Shown one piece after another: positions 34,877 through 45,412 of a DNA stretch of 64,000 nt. Every line of letters starts with the position of its first letter. The first letter of the stretch is position 1. The notes beneath the pieces were generated by a model that saw nothing but the letters and a program-made list of their open reading frames with translations, did not search any database and was not told the origin of the DNA. The position numbers and the translations under genes are program-made. The DNA comes from Nocardiopsis ganjiahuensis DSM 45031 (GTDB lineage Bacteria > Actinomycetota > Actinomycetes > Streptosporangiales > Streptosporangiaceae): contig NZ_ANBA01000009.1 of assembly GCF_000341085.1 (NCBI RefSeq), forward strand, positions 836,068 through 900,067. The letters are read 5' to 3'.

Positions 34877-35749
34877 GTGGCCACGGTCAGTGAATGGGTC
34901 TCGGGGCTGCGCCCCCGCACACTTCCGAACTCGGTCGTCCCGGTGGCGGTCGGCACCGCGCTGGCCTTCTCCCTGGACGGGTTCGTGTGGTGGAAGGCAC
35001 TGCTGGCCCTGGTGGTGTCGATGGCGCTCCAGGTGGGCGTGAACTTCGCCAACGACTACAGCGACGGGGTCAAGGGCACCGACACGGCGGAGCGCACCGG
35101 GCCCACCCGGCTGACCGCGTCCGGGCTCGCCGCGCCCCGCCAGGTTCTGGCCGCGGCGCTGGGCAGTTTCGCCTTCGCCGGTGTGGTCGGCCTGGTCCTG
35201 GTGGCGACCACCTCGTGGTGGCTCCTGCTGGTCGGCGCGCTGGCCATCGCCGCCGCCTGGTACTACACCGGCGGTGGGACGCCGTACGGCTACCGGGGCC
35301 TGGGTGAGGTCTCGGTGTTCGTGTTCTTCGGCGTGGTGGCGGTGGTGGGCACGGTGTTCGTGCAGCTGGAGGCGGCGCCGTGGCAGGCCTGGGTGGCCTC
35401 CGTGCCGGTCGGGCTGCTGTCCTGCTCGGTGCTGGTGATCAACAACCTGCGCGACATCCCCACCGACAAGGAGACCGGCAAGATCACCCTGGCGGTGCGC
35501 CTGGGCGAGGCCGGCACACGGCGCCTCTACGCGGGCATGGTCATCGGTTCGTACCTGGTGGCGCTGGCGCTGACCCCCGCGTCCTGGTGGGTGCCGCTGG
35601 TCCTGCTCTCCGCGCCCCTGGCCGTCCCCCCGCTGCGCCGGGTCCTCGGCGGGCAGGCCGGCCGTGACCTCGTCCTGGGCCTGGGCGAGACCGGCAGGCT
35701 CCAGATGGCCTTCGGCGTGCTGTTCTCGGTCGCCCTCGCCCTGGGGTGA
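34877..35749 (+). CDS. menA: 1,4-dihydroxy-2-naphthoate polyprenyltransferase
   Basis: MenA attaches the isoprenoid tail to DHNA in menaquinone synthesis. The 290-residue UbiA-superfamily membrane protein has the first Asp-rich motif NDYSDGVKGTD and the second NNLRDIPTDKETGK, plus about eight helices. The GTG at 34877 has GGAGG 8 nt upstream and gives the usual family length; upstream in-frame sequence (from 34823) is not conserved in style. No other men genes are in the window. Confidence 0.9.
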   Translation: MATVSEWVSGLRPRTLPNSVVPVAVGTALAFSLDGFVWWKALLALVVSMALQVGVNFANDYSDGVKGTDTAERTGPTRLTASGLAAPRQVLAAALGSFAFAGVVGLVLVATTSWWLLLVGALAIAAAWYYTGGGTPYGYRGLGEVSVFVFFGVVAVVGTVFVQLEAAPWQAWVASVPVGLLSCSVLVINNLRDIPTDKETGKITLAVRLGEAGTRRLYAGMVIGSYLVALALTPASWWVPLVLLSAPLAVPPLRRVLGGQAGRDLVLGLGETGRLQMAFGVLFSVALALG

Positions 35750-35821
35750 CCCCGGGGCCCTCGCCAGGCCTGTCCACCGTTCGACCCTCCCCCGGAAGTC
35801 CTCCTCCCCCGGAAGGCTGTC

Positions 35822-37411
35822 ATGACCAGTACCGGTAACAACGTCCCCCGGCTCGTGGCGGACCGCTACGAGATCCACGACGAACTCGGACGCGGCGGCA
35901 TGGGAGCGGTCTGGCGCTCGTGGGACCGCGTGCTGGGGCGCGACGTCGCCCTCAAGGAGATGGTCCTGCCCGCCGGCACCTCCGAGGAGCAGCGCTCCGC
36001 CTTCCACGCGAGGATGCGGCGCGAGGCCCGGTCCGCGGGGCGCCTGGCCGACGAACCCGGCGTGGTGACCGTGCACGACATCCTCGACGTCGACGGCGAC
36101 CCGTGGGTGGTCATGCAACTGGTCCGGGGACGCTCACTGCGCGAGGAGGTCGCCGAGCGCGGTCCCCTGCCGGTGGGGGAGGCGACCCGGATCGCGGAGG
36201 GGCTGCTGGAGGCTCTGAGGGCCGCGCACGCCCGGGGGATCGTCCACCGCGACGTCAAGCCCGGCAACGTCATGCTGTCCGAGGACGGCCGGGTGCTCCT
36301 CGCCGACTTCGGGATCGCGACCATCGCCGGCGAGGACGAGGTGACCGAGGACGGGGCCCGGATGGGCTCGGCACCGTACATGGCCCCCGAGCGGCTGCGC
36401 GGCCAGGGCCCGGCGCAGCCCCCGTCGGACCTGTGGGCACTGGGCGCGACCCTGTACACGGTGGTGGAGGGGCACCACCCGTTCCGTCGGGGCGAGACGG
36501 GCCAGACCATCGCGGCGGTGCTGTCGGACCCCCTCCCGCCGCCGACGCGGTCCGGTGCGCTGGCCCCGCTGATCACGGCCCTGTTGGAACGCGACCCGAA
36601 CCGCCGCCCCACCGCGGAGTCCGCCCTGGCGGCCCTGCGGGACGGTACTGCGCCCCCGGCGCCCCCTGTATCGCCGAGCGGACCGGCAGCCGGTCCGCCG
36701 ACCGGACCGATGACCGGCCCGGCGGTCCCCCAGGCGGGGCCCGTCGCCACGGGGCCGGCGCCCGCGGGGGTTTCCGACGGTCGCGGCCGCATCCTGCTCT
36801 CGGCGGTGGCCGCGACCGTCGCGCTCGCGCTCGCCACGGCTCTGGGCGTGTACCTGCTCCTCCCCCGTGAGGTCTCCGTCGACTACGACAGCTACTCCAC
36901 GGACGGTTTCCTGGTCGACCACCCGCGGGGTTGGGAGCAGGAGGTCCATGGTGAGGAACCGCACGTCCAGAGCTCCTGGGGCTCGGTGTCCTTCTTCCCG
37001 CCGGAGGGAACGGAGGGGTTCCCGGAAACCGGGATGGCCGCCGGCTGGTACACCTCCCCCGAGCACGAGGACGCCGTCACCGAGTCCATGGAGGCGTGGG
37101 AGTCGACCGTGGACGAACTCGGACTGGAGGACCACGACCAACGGATCCTGGACGCCGACGACTACGTCGGCATTCCGGGCTCTTGGAACGCGACGGTCTT
37201 CGAGGACACCTACACGGGCTTCGAGCACACCGCCCTCGAGATGGGCTGGGACCAGGACCCGGAGCGGTTCAGCACCGCCCTGCAGATCCACGTGCACAAC
37301 GGAGAGAACACCATCGCGTACTGGATCGCCTGGCAGGGGCCGCAAAGCGAACGCCGGTCCTACGAAGCGGTCATCCGCGACACCTTCAACTCCTTCACCC
37401 CCCGGGGATGA
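35822..37411 (+). CDS. Membrane Ser/Thr protein kinase with extracytoplasmic domain
   Basis: This 529-residue Hanks-type kinase has a GRGGMG loop, VALKEM Lys, HRDVKPGNVM catalytic loop, LADFGIATI and APERLR within ~residues 18-275. A Pro/Gly linker leads to one membrane helix (~323-345). The outer domain has DHPRGWEQEV and many aromatic and acidic residues; it resembles the outer domain of the kinase at 13979 and lacks PASTA repeats. It precedes a Nudix gene by 36 bp, but with a separate leaderless-type promoter between them. Confidence 0.87.
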   Translation: MTSTGNNVPRLVADRYEIHDELGRGGMGAVWRSWDRVLGRDVALKEMVLPAGTSEEQRSAFHARMRREARSAGRLADEPGVVTVHDILDVDGDPWVVMQLVRGRSLREEVAERGPLPVGEATRIAEGLLEALRAAHARGIVHRDVKPGNVMLSEDGRVLLADFGIATIAGEDEVTEDGARMGSAPYMAPERLRGQGPAQPPSDLWALGATLYTVVEGHHPFRRGETGQTIAAVLSDPLPPPTRSGALAPLITALLERDPNRRPTAESALAALRDGTAPPAPPVSPSGPAAGPPTGPMTGPAVPQAGPVATGPAPAGVSDGRGRILLSAVAATVALALATALGVYLLLPREVSVDYDSYSTDGFLVDHPRGWEQEVHGEEPHVQSSWGSVSFFPPEGTEGFPETGMAAGWYTSPEHEDAVTESMEAWESTVDELGLEDHDQRILDADDYVGIPGSWNATVFEDTYTGFEHTALEMGWDQDPERFSTALQIHVHNGENTIAYWIAWQGPQSERRSYEAVIRDTFNSFTPRG

Positions 37412-37434
37412 GCCGCACGTCTCGGAGTACGCCC

Positions 37435-37440
37435 TAGGAT
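37435..37440 (+). promoter_or_regulatory. Candidate -10 element for the Nudix gene (leaderless)
   Basis: TAGGAT lies 7 bases before the GTG at 37448, without any Shine-Dalgarno sequence between. This fits transcription starting at the start codon. Confidence 0.45.
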
Positions 37441-37447
37441 CGACGGC

Positions 37448-37942
37448 GTGAGTTCCCAGAGCGACGAGGAGTTCTTCGCGAACCTGCCCGCGACCCGGGG
37501 CGCCGCGGGCGCGCTCATCCGTTCGGCGGCGGGCGACGTCCTGCTGGTGAAACGCGTGTACGCGCCCGACGAGCCCTGGGGTGTCCCCGGCGGGATGATG
37601 GAGGCCGACGAGTCCCCGCTGACCGCCTGCCGGAGGGAGATCGCCGAGGAGTTGGGCGTGTCAGCGCGCGTACGCGCCCTGCTGGTGGTGGACTGGGTGC
37701 CTGCCCTGCCGCCCCGCACCGCCGCCCACCAGTGGCTGTTCCGCGTCGACGTCGCGTCGACCGGCTTCCGTCTGCCGCCCGAGGAGCTGTCCGGATGGGA
37801 GTGGGTCCCGCCAGCCAGGCTTCCCGACCACCTGCCCGCGCGCGTGGCCCGGCGTATGCTCGCGGCGGTCTCGGCGGACGACAACCAGAGCGGACCGGCC
37901 TACCTGGAGCACGGACACGCTGTCCTACCTGGCCCTGTCTGA
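37448..37942 (+). CDS. Nudix hydrolase
   Basis: The 164-residue protein contains a complete Nudix box, G-x5-E-x7-REIAEELGV, in GGMMEADESPLTACRREI. It would hydrolyse a nucleoside diphosphate linked to another moiety, with metal bound by the box glutamates. The substrate is not predictable. The GTG start is preceded by a -10-like TAGGAT and no ribosome site. No signal peptide is present. Confidence 0.85.
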   Translation: MSSQSDEEFFANLPATRGAAGALIRSAAGDVLLVKRVYAPDEPWGVPGGMMEADESPLTACRREIAEELGVSARVRALLVVDWVPALPPRTAAHQWLFRVDVASTGFRLPPEELSGWEWVPPARLPDHLPARVARRMLAAVSADDNQSGPAYLEHGHAVLPGPV

Positions 37943-38018
37943 GGTGTTACCCCGGGTACCATCCTCGACGGTTACGATGCCCGACCCGCCTTCGCACCCC
38001 CTTGGAGAACCGAACACC

Positions 38019-38699
38019 GTGCCGAGCGACCACACCACCGACCCCCACGAGATCGCCCCTGACCCGGAGGCCTGGGCCGAACGCAACGCCCGCCAGGCGG
38101 AGGCGTTCGACGTGATCGGGGAACGCTACGACGAGGCCTTCCCGAACAAGGAGGGCCAGGAGGACTGCGTCCGGCGACTGCTGACCCTGCTCCCGCCCGG
38201 CGCCGAGGTGCTCGACCTGGGCTCGGGAACCGGCCTGCCCACCGCCCGTCAGCTGGTCAGCTCCGGAGCCCGGGTGACCGGCTTCGAGATCTCCGAGCGG
38301 ATGCTCGCCCTCGCCCGGCACAACGTCCCCGAGGCCGAGTTCCGGAAGGCCGACATCCTCGACCTCGACCCGGTGGAGAAGTCCTACGACGCCATCGTCG
38401 CCTTCTTCTCCCTCCTCTGCCTGCCCAAGGAGAGGATCCCCGAGGCCCTGGGCCGTGTCCGCGCCTCCCTGGCACCCGGCGGCCTCCTCTGCCTGTCCAT
38501 GGTCGAGGCCGACCTCGACGACCAGCCCATCCCCTTCCTCGGCACCGAGATCCGGGTGTCCGGTTATCCCCGTGACGAGCTCCGCTCCGTGGTGGAAAGG
38601 GCCGGACTGGTCATCGAGGACGAACGCGCGGTCGCCTACGACCCCGACGGCGAGAACCCCGAGGTGCAGGTCTTCCTCACGTGCCGCCGGGGCGCCTAG
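38019..38699 (+). CDS. Class I SAM-dependent methyltransferase
   Basis: This 226-residue Rossmann-fold methyltransferase shows motif I VLDLGSGTGLPTARQL, an acidic motif II residue in VTGFEIS, and a motif IV-like ADILDLD. A later segment is YDAIVAFFSLLCLP. The acceptor is unknown. I chose the GTG at 38019 with GGAG 11 nt upstream; an ATG at 37977 would add 14 Pro-rich residues. Its stop codon overlaps the last codon of the convergent MmyB-like relic. Confidence 0.82.
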   Translation: MPSDHTTDPHEIAPDPEAWAERNARQAEAFDVIGERYDEAFPNKEGQEDCVRRLLTLLPPGAEVLDLGSGTGLPTARQLVSSGARVTGFEISERMLALARHNVPEAEFRKADILDLDPVEKSYDAIVAFFSLLCLPKERIPEALGRVRASLAPGGLLCLSMVEADLDDQPIPFLGTEIRVSGYPRDELRSVVERAGLVIEDERAVAYDPDGENPEVQVFLTCRRGA

Positions 38700-39016
38700 G
38701 CGCCCCGGTGCAGGGGCTGGGTGCCGACGGCCGACAGCAGGCGCAGCTTCTCGTGGCTCTCGCTGCCGGGGACGGCGGTGTGGACGAGGCGTGAGTGGGA
38801 CTGGTCCGGGTCCAGCAGGCGCCGACAGGTCAGCTCGAGGTGCCCGACTTCCGAATGAACGAAGTGTTCGACGTGGTGGGGACGCACACCGACCTCGTGG
38901 TCCTGCCATACCTCGCGGAACTCCTCGCTCCGGGCCGGAAGCCGGTCGGCGAGGTGCGCGGCCCTCGAGCCGGGTCCCCGCAGGATGGCGACCTCGCGTA
39001 GGCCCGAGGCGTGCAT
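38696..39016 (-). pseudogene. C-terminal fragment of an XRE/MmyB-type regulator
   Basis: The frame encodes ~106 residues with the features of the MmyB-like ligand-binding domain: ARSEEFREVWQDHEVGVRP, SEVGHLELTCRRLL, VHTAVPGSESHEKLRLLSAV. The whole N-terminal part, including the helix-turn-helix, is missing. On the right side the similarity stops near 39004-39016, only ~15-25 bp from a dehydrogenase fragment on the other strand. Such regulators normally are ~270-300 residues long. This is a gene remnant, not a small gene. Confidence 0.72.
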
Positions 39017-39028
39017 GCGGGTGAGCTC

Positions 39029-39172
39029 AGCATCGCCGCCAACCGGAACTCGATCAACTGGGACGATCTGAACCGGGAGCGTTCCTACGACGGGATGCGC
39101 GCCTACAGCCAGTCGAAGACCGCGTTCGGGCTCTTCGCCCTGGAACTCGACCGGCGCAGCCGGGAACGGTGA
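39029..39172 (+). pseudogene. Internal fragment of a short-chain dehydrogenase
   Basis: The 47-residue frame reads SIAANRNSINWDDLN and then MRAYSQSKTAFGLFALELDRR. That is the region around the catalytic Tyr-x3-Lys (YSQSK) of retinol-dehydrogenase-like SDR proteins. The NAD-binding N-terminus and everything after RSRER are absent; a TGA follows at 39170. It diverges from the MmyB fragment, matching the frequent regulator/SDR gene pair. Confidence 0.72.
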
Positions 39173-39193
39173 GGGGCACGGCTCGGAACACGG

Positions 39194-39227
39194 AGGAGGG
39201 GACCGCCCCCGTGGGCGGTCCCCTCCT
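39194..39227 (-). terminator. Terminator of dapB
   Basis: A perfect 15-bp stem (39194-39208 with 39213-39227) with a 4-base CCGT loop. It lies 14 bp after the dapB stop on the minus strand and may also protect against read-through from the relic side. Confidence 0.8.
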
Positions 39228-39240
39228 ACGCTGACAGCTG

Positions 39241-40800
<1,560 letters not shown>

Positions 40801-40832
40801 TCACCGGCCCCGGACTCCGGCGCACGGGGTGT

Positions 40833-41804
40833 TCAACGCGCCGTGGCCAGGGTGAGGGCGAAGTCGCCCGCGTCGTCGGTCCACCAGTGGGTGAGGTCGA
40901 ACCCGGCCGTGTCCAGCTCGGCGGCGAGCCCCTCCCTGCGGAACTTGGCGGAGATCTCGGTGCGCATCTCCTCCCCCTCCGCGAAGTCCACCTCCAGGTC
41001 GAGGTCGGCCACCCGCACGTGCTGGGCGGAGCGGGCCCGCAGGCGCATCTCGATCCACTCGCACTCGGCGTTCCACACGGCGAGGTGCTGGAAGGCGGTC
41101 GGGTCGAAGTCGCCCCCCAGCTGCTGGTTGATCACCGACAGCACGTTGCGGTTGAACGCCGCGGTCACCCCCTGGGCGTCGTCGTAGGCGGCGACGAGAC
41201 GGTCGGGGTCCTTGACCAGGTCGGCGCCGAGCAGGAGCGAGTCCCCCGGGTGGAGCACCCCGTGGATGTCGCGCAGGAAGGCCGCGCGCGGTCCGGGCTC
41301 CTGGTTCCCGATCGTGGAGCCGAGCACGGCCAGCAGCTGGCATCCGCTCTCGCTGACCGGGAGCAGTCCCAGGTGGTGTTCGAAGTCCCCGACCACCGCG
41401 TGCACGTCCAGGCCCGGGTAGTCGTCGGCGACCGGGCGGGCCGAGGAGTCCAGGAACTCACCGCTGACGTCCACCGGCACGAAGCGGGCGAGGTCGCCCT
41501 GACGGCGCATGGCGTCCAGGAGCAGGCGGGTCTTGACCCCGGCCCCGGAGCCGAGCTCGATCAGGGCGGCGGCGCCCGCCGCCTCGGCGATCTCGTCCGC
41601 CCGCAGTTCGAGGATGGACCGTTCGGCCCGGGTCGGGTAGTACTCCGGGAGCCGTGTGATGTCCTCGAAGAGCCCGCTGCCCCGTTCGTCGTAGAACCAC
41701 TTGGGCGGCAGTTGTTTCGGCCGTGCGGTCAGCCCTTCTGCGACGTCGGCGCGCAGGGCCTTGTCGAGGTCGCCGGCGGTCAGATTGCGGTCGATCCGGA
41801 ACAT
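40833..41804 (-). CDS. egtD: L-histidine N-alpha-methyltransferase
   Basis: EgtD trimethylates histidine to hercynine, the first dedicated step of ergothioneine synthesis. The 323-residue protein contains YDERGSGLFEDITRLPEYYPTR and LIELGSGAGVKTRLLL, which are characteristic of the EgtD family, plus VLGSTIGN. AGGAGG lies 5 nt before the ATG at 41804. It follows egtC after 92 bp, which includes enough space for its own promoter. It is the last gene of the egtABCD group. Confidence 0.92.
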   Translation of the reverse strand: MFRIDRNLTAGDLDKALRADVAEGLTARPKQLPPKWFYDERGSGLFEDITRLPEYYPTRAERSILELRADEIAEAAGAAALIELGSGAGVKTRLLLDAMRRQGDLARFVPVDVSGEFLDSSARPVADDYPGLDVHAVVGDFEHHLGLLPVSESGCQLLAVLGSTIGNQEPGPRAAFLRDIHGVLHPGDSLLLGADLVKDPDRLVAAYDDAQGVTAAFNRNVLSVINQQLGGDFDPTAFQHLAVWNAECEWIEMRLRARSAQHVRVADLDLEVDFAEGEEMRTEISAKFRREGLAAELDTAGFDLTHWWTDDAGDFALTLATAR

Positions 41805-41896
41805 GGTGCCTCCTGTGTTCCTTACGGATGTACCCGGGGCGGGGTGAAACCAGTGAGGTGTGACAAGGGAAGGAGGTTCGGCCACTTCGGCGGGGT

Positions 41897-42661
41897 TCAG
41901 CCGAGGGGGTGGATGTCGGTGCGTTCGCGGGTGGCCACGACGACCGAGTTGTCGGGGACCTGCCGCCAGCCGCGCCCGTCGTCGAAGGGCTCCGAGGCCA
42001 GGTGGACGCCCTCCCCCGGTCTGCGCAGCGTGTACAGGGTGTCCCCGGCCGCCGTCCCGACGATCACCTCCCCGTCGCTGGCCAGCAGGTTGTACCGGCC
42101 GTCGGAGTGCTCCCGGGCGTGCCGGACCACCGCCGCGAGGGTTCCGACGAGGTCGCCGGAGGAACGCCACAACCGGACGGTGTGCGCGAACAGCGGCGCG
42201 GAGTCCACCGGCGCGCGGGCGTCCAGCGCACCCGGAGGCGACGGCGCCGCCAGACCGGCGACCAGCGCCTCGTCGTCCTTGGCCGCCCCGTTGTGGCTGA
42301 ACAGGAGGCGGTCCGCGCGGAAGGGCTGGGCCCCGGACTCCTCCGAACCGAATCCGACGGTGGCGTCGCGGACCGCCGCGACCACGCATCCGGAGGTGAT
42401 GGCGCGGGCGGCGTCGGCGAAGGAGGCGTCACCCCAGATGGGCATGGCCCGGCGGTAGCGGAGCGGTTCGGGAGGACCGGAGGTTTCGGTCCCTGTTCCG
42501 CCCGTCTCCGGGTACCAGCCTGCTCCGAAGCCGTCGGCGTTCACGGTGCCGTACCGCTGCCGGCGGGGCGCCCACGACTGGACGTGCAGTGAGTGGGGCG
42601 CCGCGTACAGCAGGTCGTACAGCGTGCGCGGCGGCCCCAGGTAGGCGAGGTGACGGCACAT
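41897..42661 (-). CDS. egtC: Gamma-glutamyl hercynylcysteine sulfoxide hydrolase
   Basis: EgtC removes the glutamyl group from the EgtB product. The 254-residue Ntn-type class II glutamine amidotransferase starts MCRHLAYLG, exposing the catalytic Cys2 after Met removal. NADGFGAGWY and FSHNG are the usual substrate-loop motifs. Its ATG shares one base with the egtB stop (TGATG). This variant of the pathway uses gamma-glutamylcysteine, consistent with egtA in the same cluster. Confidence 0.92.
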   Translation of the reverse strand: MCRHLAYLGPPRTLYDLLYAAPHSLHVQSWAPRRQRYGTVNADGFGAGWYPETGGTGTETSGPPEPLRYRRAMPIWGDASFADAARAITSGCVVAAVRDATVGFGSEESGAQPFRADRLLFSHNGAAKDDEALVAGLAAPSPPGALDARAPVDSAPLFAHTVRLWRSSGDLVGTLAAVVRHAREHSDGRYNLLASDGEVIVGTAAGDTLYTLRRPGEGVHLASEPFDDGRGWRQVPDNSVVVATRERTDIHPLG

Positions 42662-44007
42662 CAGTCGCGCCCCGCGTCGCGTGCGCAGCGGAACCCGCTG
42701 AAGATCTGCCTCCGGACCGGGTGGTCCCAGTTGCGGAAGGTGGACCGGACCGCCGTGGGGTGGGTCGCCCAGGAGCCGCCGCGCAGGACCTTGTAACCGT
42801 CGTCGAAGAAGACCTCCGAGTACTCGCGGTAGGGGAAGGAGGCGAAGCCGGGGTAACCGTGGAACGTGGTGGAGGTCCACTCCCACACGTCGCCGATCAG
42901 CTGGCGCACCCCCAGCGGTGAGGCGCCGTCGGGGTGGCTGCCGACCGGGTGGGGCCCGAGCGCGCGCTGGCCGAGGTTGGCGTGGCGGGCCGTGGGCTCC
43001 TCGTCGCCCCAGGGGAAGCGCCGGGAGCGCCCGGTGGCGGGGTCGAACCGGGCGGCCTTCTCCCACTCGGCCTCGGTGGGCAGCCGTTTGCCCGCCCAGC
43101 GGGCGTAGGCCTGGGCCTCGTGGAAGGACACGTGCTGGACCGGCTGCTCCGGCGGGACATCCTCCTGGCGGCCGAAGCGGCGGCGGGTCCAACCGCCGCC
43201 CTCCCGGGCCCAGAAGGCGGGGGCGACGGCGTCGCGCTGCCGGCGCCACTCCCATCCCCGGTCCGTCCACCAGCGCGGGTCCCGGTAGCCGCCGTCGGCG
43301 ACGAACTCCGTGTAGGCGGCGTTGGTGACCGGATCGGTGTCGATCCAGTAGGCGTCCAGGTCCACGGTGTGGGCGGAGCGCTCGTTGTCGTAGGACCAGG
43401 GGTCGTCGTCGGTGCCCATGGTGAAGGGACCGGCCGGGACCAGTACCTCCCCGGCCGCGGGAGGGCTCGGCGCCGCGGGCGGGCCCCCCTCCTCCAGCAG
43501 CACGGGTGCTCCCCGGCGCAGCTGGTGGGTGGCGAGCATGGTCTCGTCGTGCATGTGCTCGTGCTGGATCACCATGTGGAAGACGAACCCGGCTTCCAGC
43601 AGGGACCGCTTCCCTGCGGCCTCCCGAGGCCGGGGCACCGGCCCCAGGTCCACGGTGTCCAGGGTGTCCAGGACCTCGCGGCGCACCCTGTCGTTGTAGT
43701 CGCGCGCCTCCTCCGGCCGCAGGAGCGGAAGGGCGACCCGGTCGGCCCGGGGGTTCTCGAAGGCGTCGTAGAGGCCGTCGATGTCGGGGCGGAGCGCCTC
43801 GCGCCCCCCTGCCGCCCGCAGCAGCCACTGCTCCTCGTAGTTGCCGATGTGCGCCAGGTCCCAGACCAGCGGGGACATCAGCGGGGAGTGCTGGGCCAGC
43901 AGGTCCCCCTCGTCGAGCGTGTCCAGGGTGAGGCCGTTGCTGCGCCGTCTGCTCCGGTCCAGTTCGGCGGCGATGCGCTCCTTGGCGCGTTCCTGTTCGA
44001 GACTCAT
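42661..44007 (-). CDS. egtB: Hercynine oxygenase (sulfoxide synthase) EgtB
   Basis: EgtB is a non-haem iron enzyme that joins hercynine and gamma-glutamylcysteine through an oxygen-dependent C-S bond. The 448-residue protein has an N-terminal DinB-like domain with likely iron ligands His53, His149 and His153 (HIGNYEEQW; QHEHMHDE). A C-terminal FGE-sulfatase domain follows (GSHPDGASPLGVRQLIGDVWEWT; FRNWDHPVRRQIFSGFRCARD). GGAGG lies 7 nt before the ATG at 44007, which overlaps the egtA stop. Confidence 0.93.
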   Translation of the reverse strand: MSLEQERAKERIAAELDRSRRRSNGLTLDTLDEGDLLAQHSPLMSPLVWDLAHIGNYEEQWLLRAAGGREALRPDIDGLYDAFENPRADRVALPLLRPEEARDYNDRVRREVLDTLDTVDLGPVPRPREAAGKRSLLEAGFVFHMVIQHEHMHDETMLATHQLRRGAPVLLEEGGPPAAPSPPAAGEVLVPAGPFTMGTDDDPWSYDNERSAHTVDLDAYWIDTDPVTNAAYTEFVADGGYRDPRWWTDRGWEWRRQRDAVAPAFWAREGGGWTRRRFGRQEDVPPEQPVQHVSFHEAQAYARWAGKRLPTEAEWEKAARFDPATGRSRRFPWGDEEPTARHANLGQRALGPHPVGSHPDGASPLGVRQLIGDVWEWTSTTFHGYPGFASFPYREYSEVFFDDGYKVLRGGSWATHPTAVRSTFRNWDHPVRRQIFSGFRCARDAGRD

Positions 44008-45314
44008 GACGAACCTCCACCGAGTCCTGGCACGGGGTCCGGGCCGTGCGCGGCTCCGGTACCGGAGCCCGCGGCGTCCGCCGGGCGCGGTGCGGGCACC
44101 AGAGCACCGAGGGTGTCGTCGGCGGGGCACAGCCCCCGCCGGACGTAACGGTCCGCGTAGGCGTCCACCAGACCCGCGAGCCCGGCCGCGCCCATCCGGG
44201 GCAGCGCCTCGACCGCGGCCTCGAAGCACACCCGGGCGCAGGCGGCCACGTCGGGATCGGCCGGGCCCACCCGGGCCGAGCGCAGCCACAGCGCGGCGTC
44301 GGGGACGGCGCCCCGGCTCAACCGCTCGGTGGCCTCCTCGGCGACGGCGCGGGCGCGGGGGTCGTCGGTCAGGGCCGCGGCGAGCGCCACCGGGACCGGC
44401 CACCAGCGCAGCGGCAGGGCGTCGATCATGCGCAGTTCCCACCAGCCGCGCGGGCGCACGGGCGGGAAGAGCGTGGTCAGGTGGAACTCCAGGTCGGCCG
44501 GGGTCGGCGGGCGCGGCCCGGCCCCGGCGATCCAGTCGGCCAGGGTGATGCCCGGGTCGGCGGTCCAGGTCCCCCCGCTGCCGGGGATCTCGGGCACGGC
44601 CAGCACGTTCGCGTGGAGGGCGTACTCGGCCCAGGCGGTGGCCGGGTCACGGTTCGTGTGCGGTTCCAGGACCGGCCGCGTGCGGGTGCTGTCGGTAGCC
44701 GCCCAGATCGCCCAGCGGGTGGACTTCCAGCCGGTGGGCCGACCGCGCCACACGGCGGAGTTGGCGAAGGCCGCGACCAGCACGGGACCGAGCCGGTGGA
44801 CGAGTTCCCAGCGGGCGCGCACGTCGGCGTCGTCGGCTCCGGTGTCCAGGCACACCTGGAGCGAGGCGGTGCTGCACATCATGGTGTGGCCGCTGGGGTG
44901 GCGGTGGTTGGCGAAGAACCGCTCCATGGCCGCGTAGCGGGGCAGCCGGAGCTGGAGGACGGGGGGCCGTACGGGGTCGAGAGCGGTCTCGACCAGGTGC
45001 AGCCCGGCGTCGGCGAGGGTCTTGCGGATGTGGTCCAGGTCCCGGGCGAGCGCCTCATGCGCTCGTGCTGGTCCGGGGAGGGCGGCCGAGCTGAGCTCGA
45101 TCTGGCCGCCGGGTTCGAAGGTGATCCGGCTTCCCGCGGGCAGGGGGCCACAGGCCTCCAGCAGCTCCGCGAGGCGGTCGATGGTGACGGGTGCGGTGGG
45201 CCGTTCGGGGTCGGTGACGAGCCATTCGGTCTCGGCCCCGACCTTTCCGGGGGGTCCGGTCTTGAAACAGACCCCGTTGATGTACTCGTGGACGTCTTCC
45301 GTGGTCATCTGCAC
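44004..45314 (-). CDS. egtA: Glutamate--cysteine ligase EgtA
   Basis: EgtA makes gamma-glutamylcysteine for EgtB. The 436-residue protein is of the GCS2-like family: VGAETEWLV near the N-terminus, FEPGGQIELSS, and MMCSTASLQVCLD. The GTG at 45314 has GAGGGAG 9 nt upstream; an ATG two codons later is possible. The C-terminal tail is Pro/Gly/Ala-rich. It is the first gene of the egt operon and follows an arylamine N-acetyltransferase gene by ~215 bp. Confidence 0.92.
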   Translation of the reverse strand: MQMTTEDVHEYINGVCFKTGPPGKVGAETEWLVTDPERPTAPVTIDRLAELLEACGPLPAGSRITFEPGGQIELSSAALPGPARAHEALARDLDHIRKTLADAGLHLVETALDPVRPPVLQLRLPRYAAMERFFANHRHPSGHTMMCSTASLQVCLDTGADDADVRARWELVHRLGPVLVAAFANSAVWRGRPTGWKSTRWAIWAATDSTRTRPVLEPHTNRDPATAWAEYALHANVLAVPEIPGSGGTWTADPGITLADWIAGAGPRPPTPADLEFHLTTLFPPVRPRGWWELRMIDALPLRWWPVPVALAAALTDDPRARAVAEEATERLSRGAVPDAALWLRSARVGPADPDVAACARVCFEAAVEALPRMGAAGLAGLVDAYADRYVRRGLCPADDTLGALVPAPRPADAAGSGTGAAHGPDPVPGLGGGSS

Positions 45315-45412
45315 TGTGGCTTGCTCCCTCGCAGTCGCGCCCCACAGGTCCTGCCCATCTGCTCTCCGAGACGAACGTGTGTGATCACCTCAAATCCTCG
45401 CGACCTGGGCTG

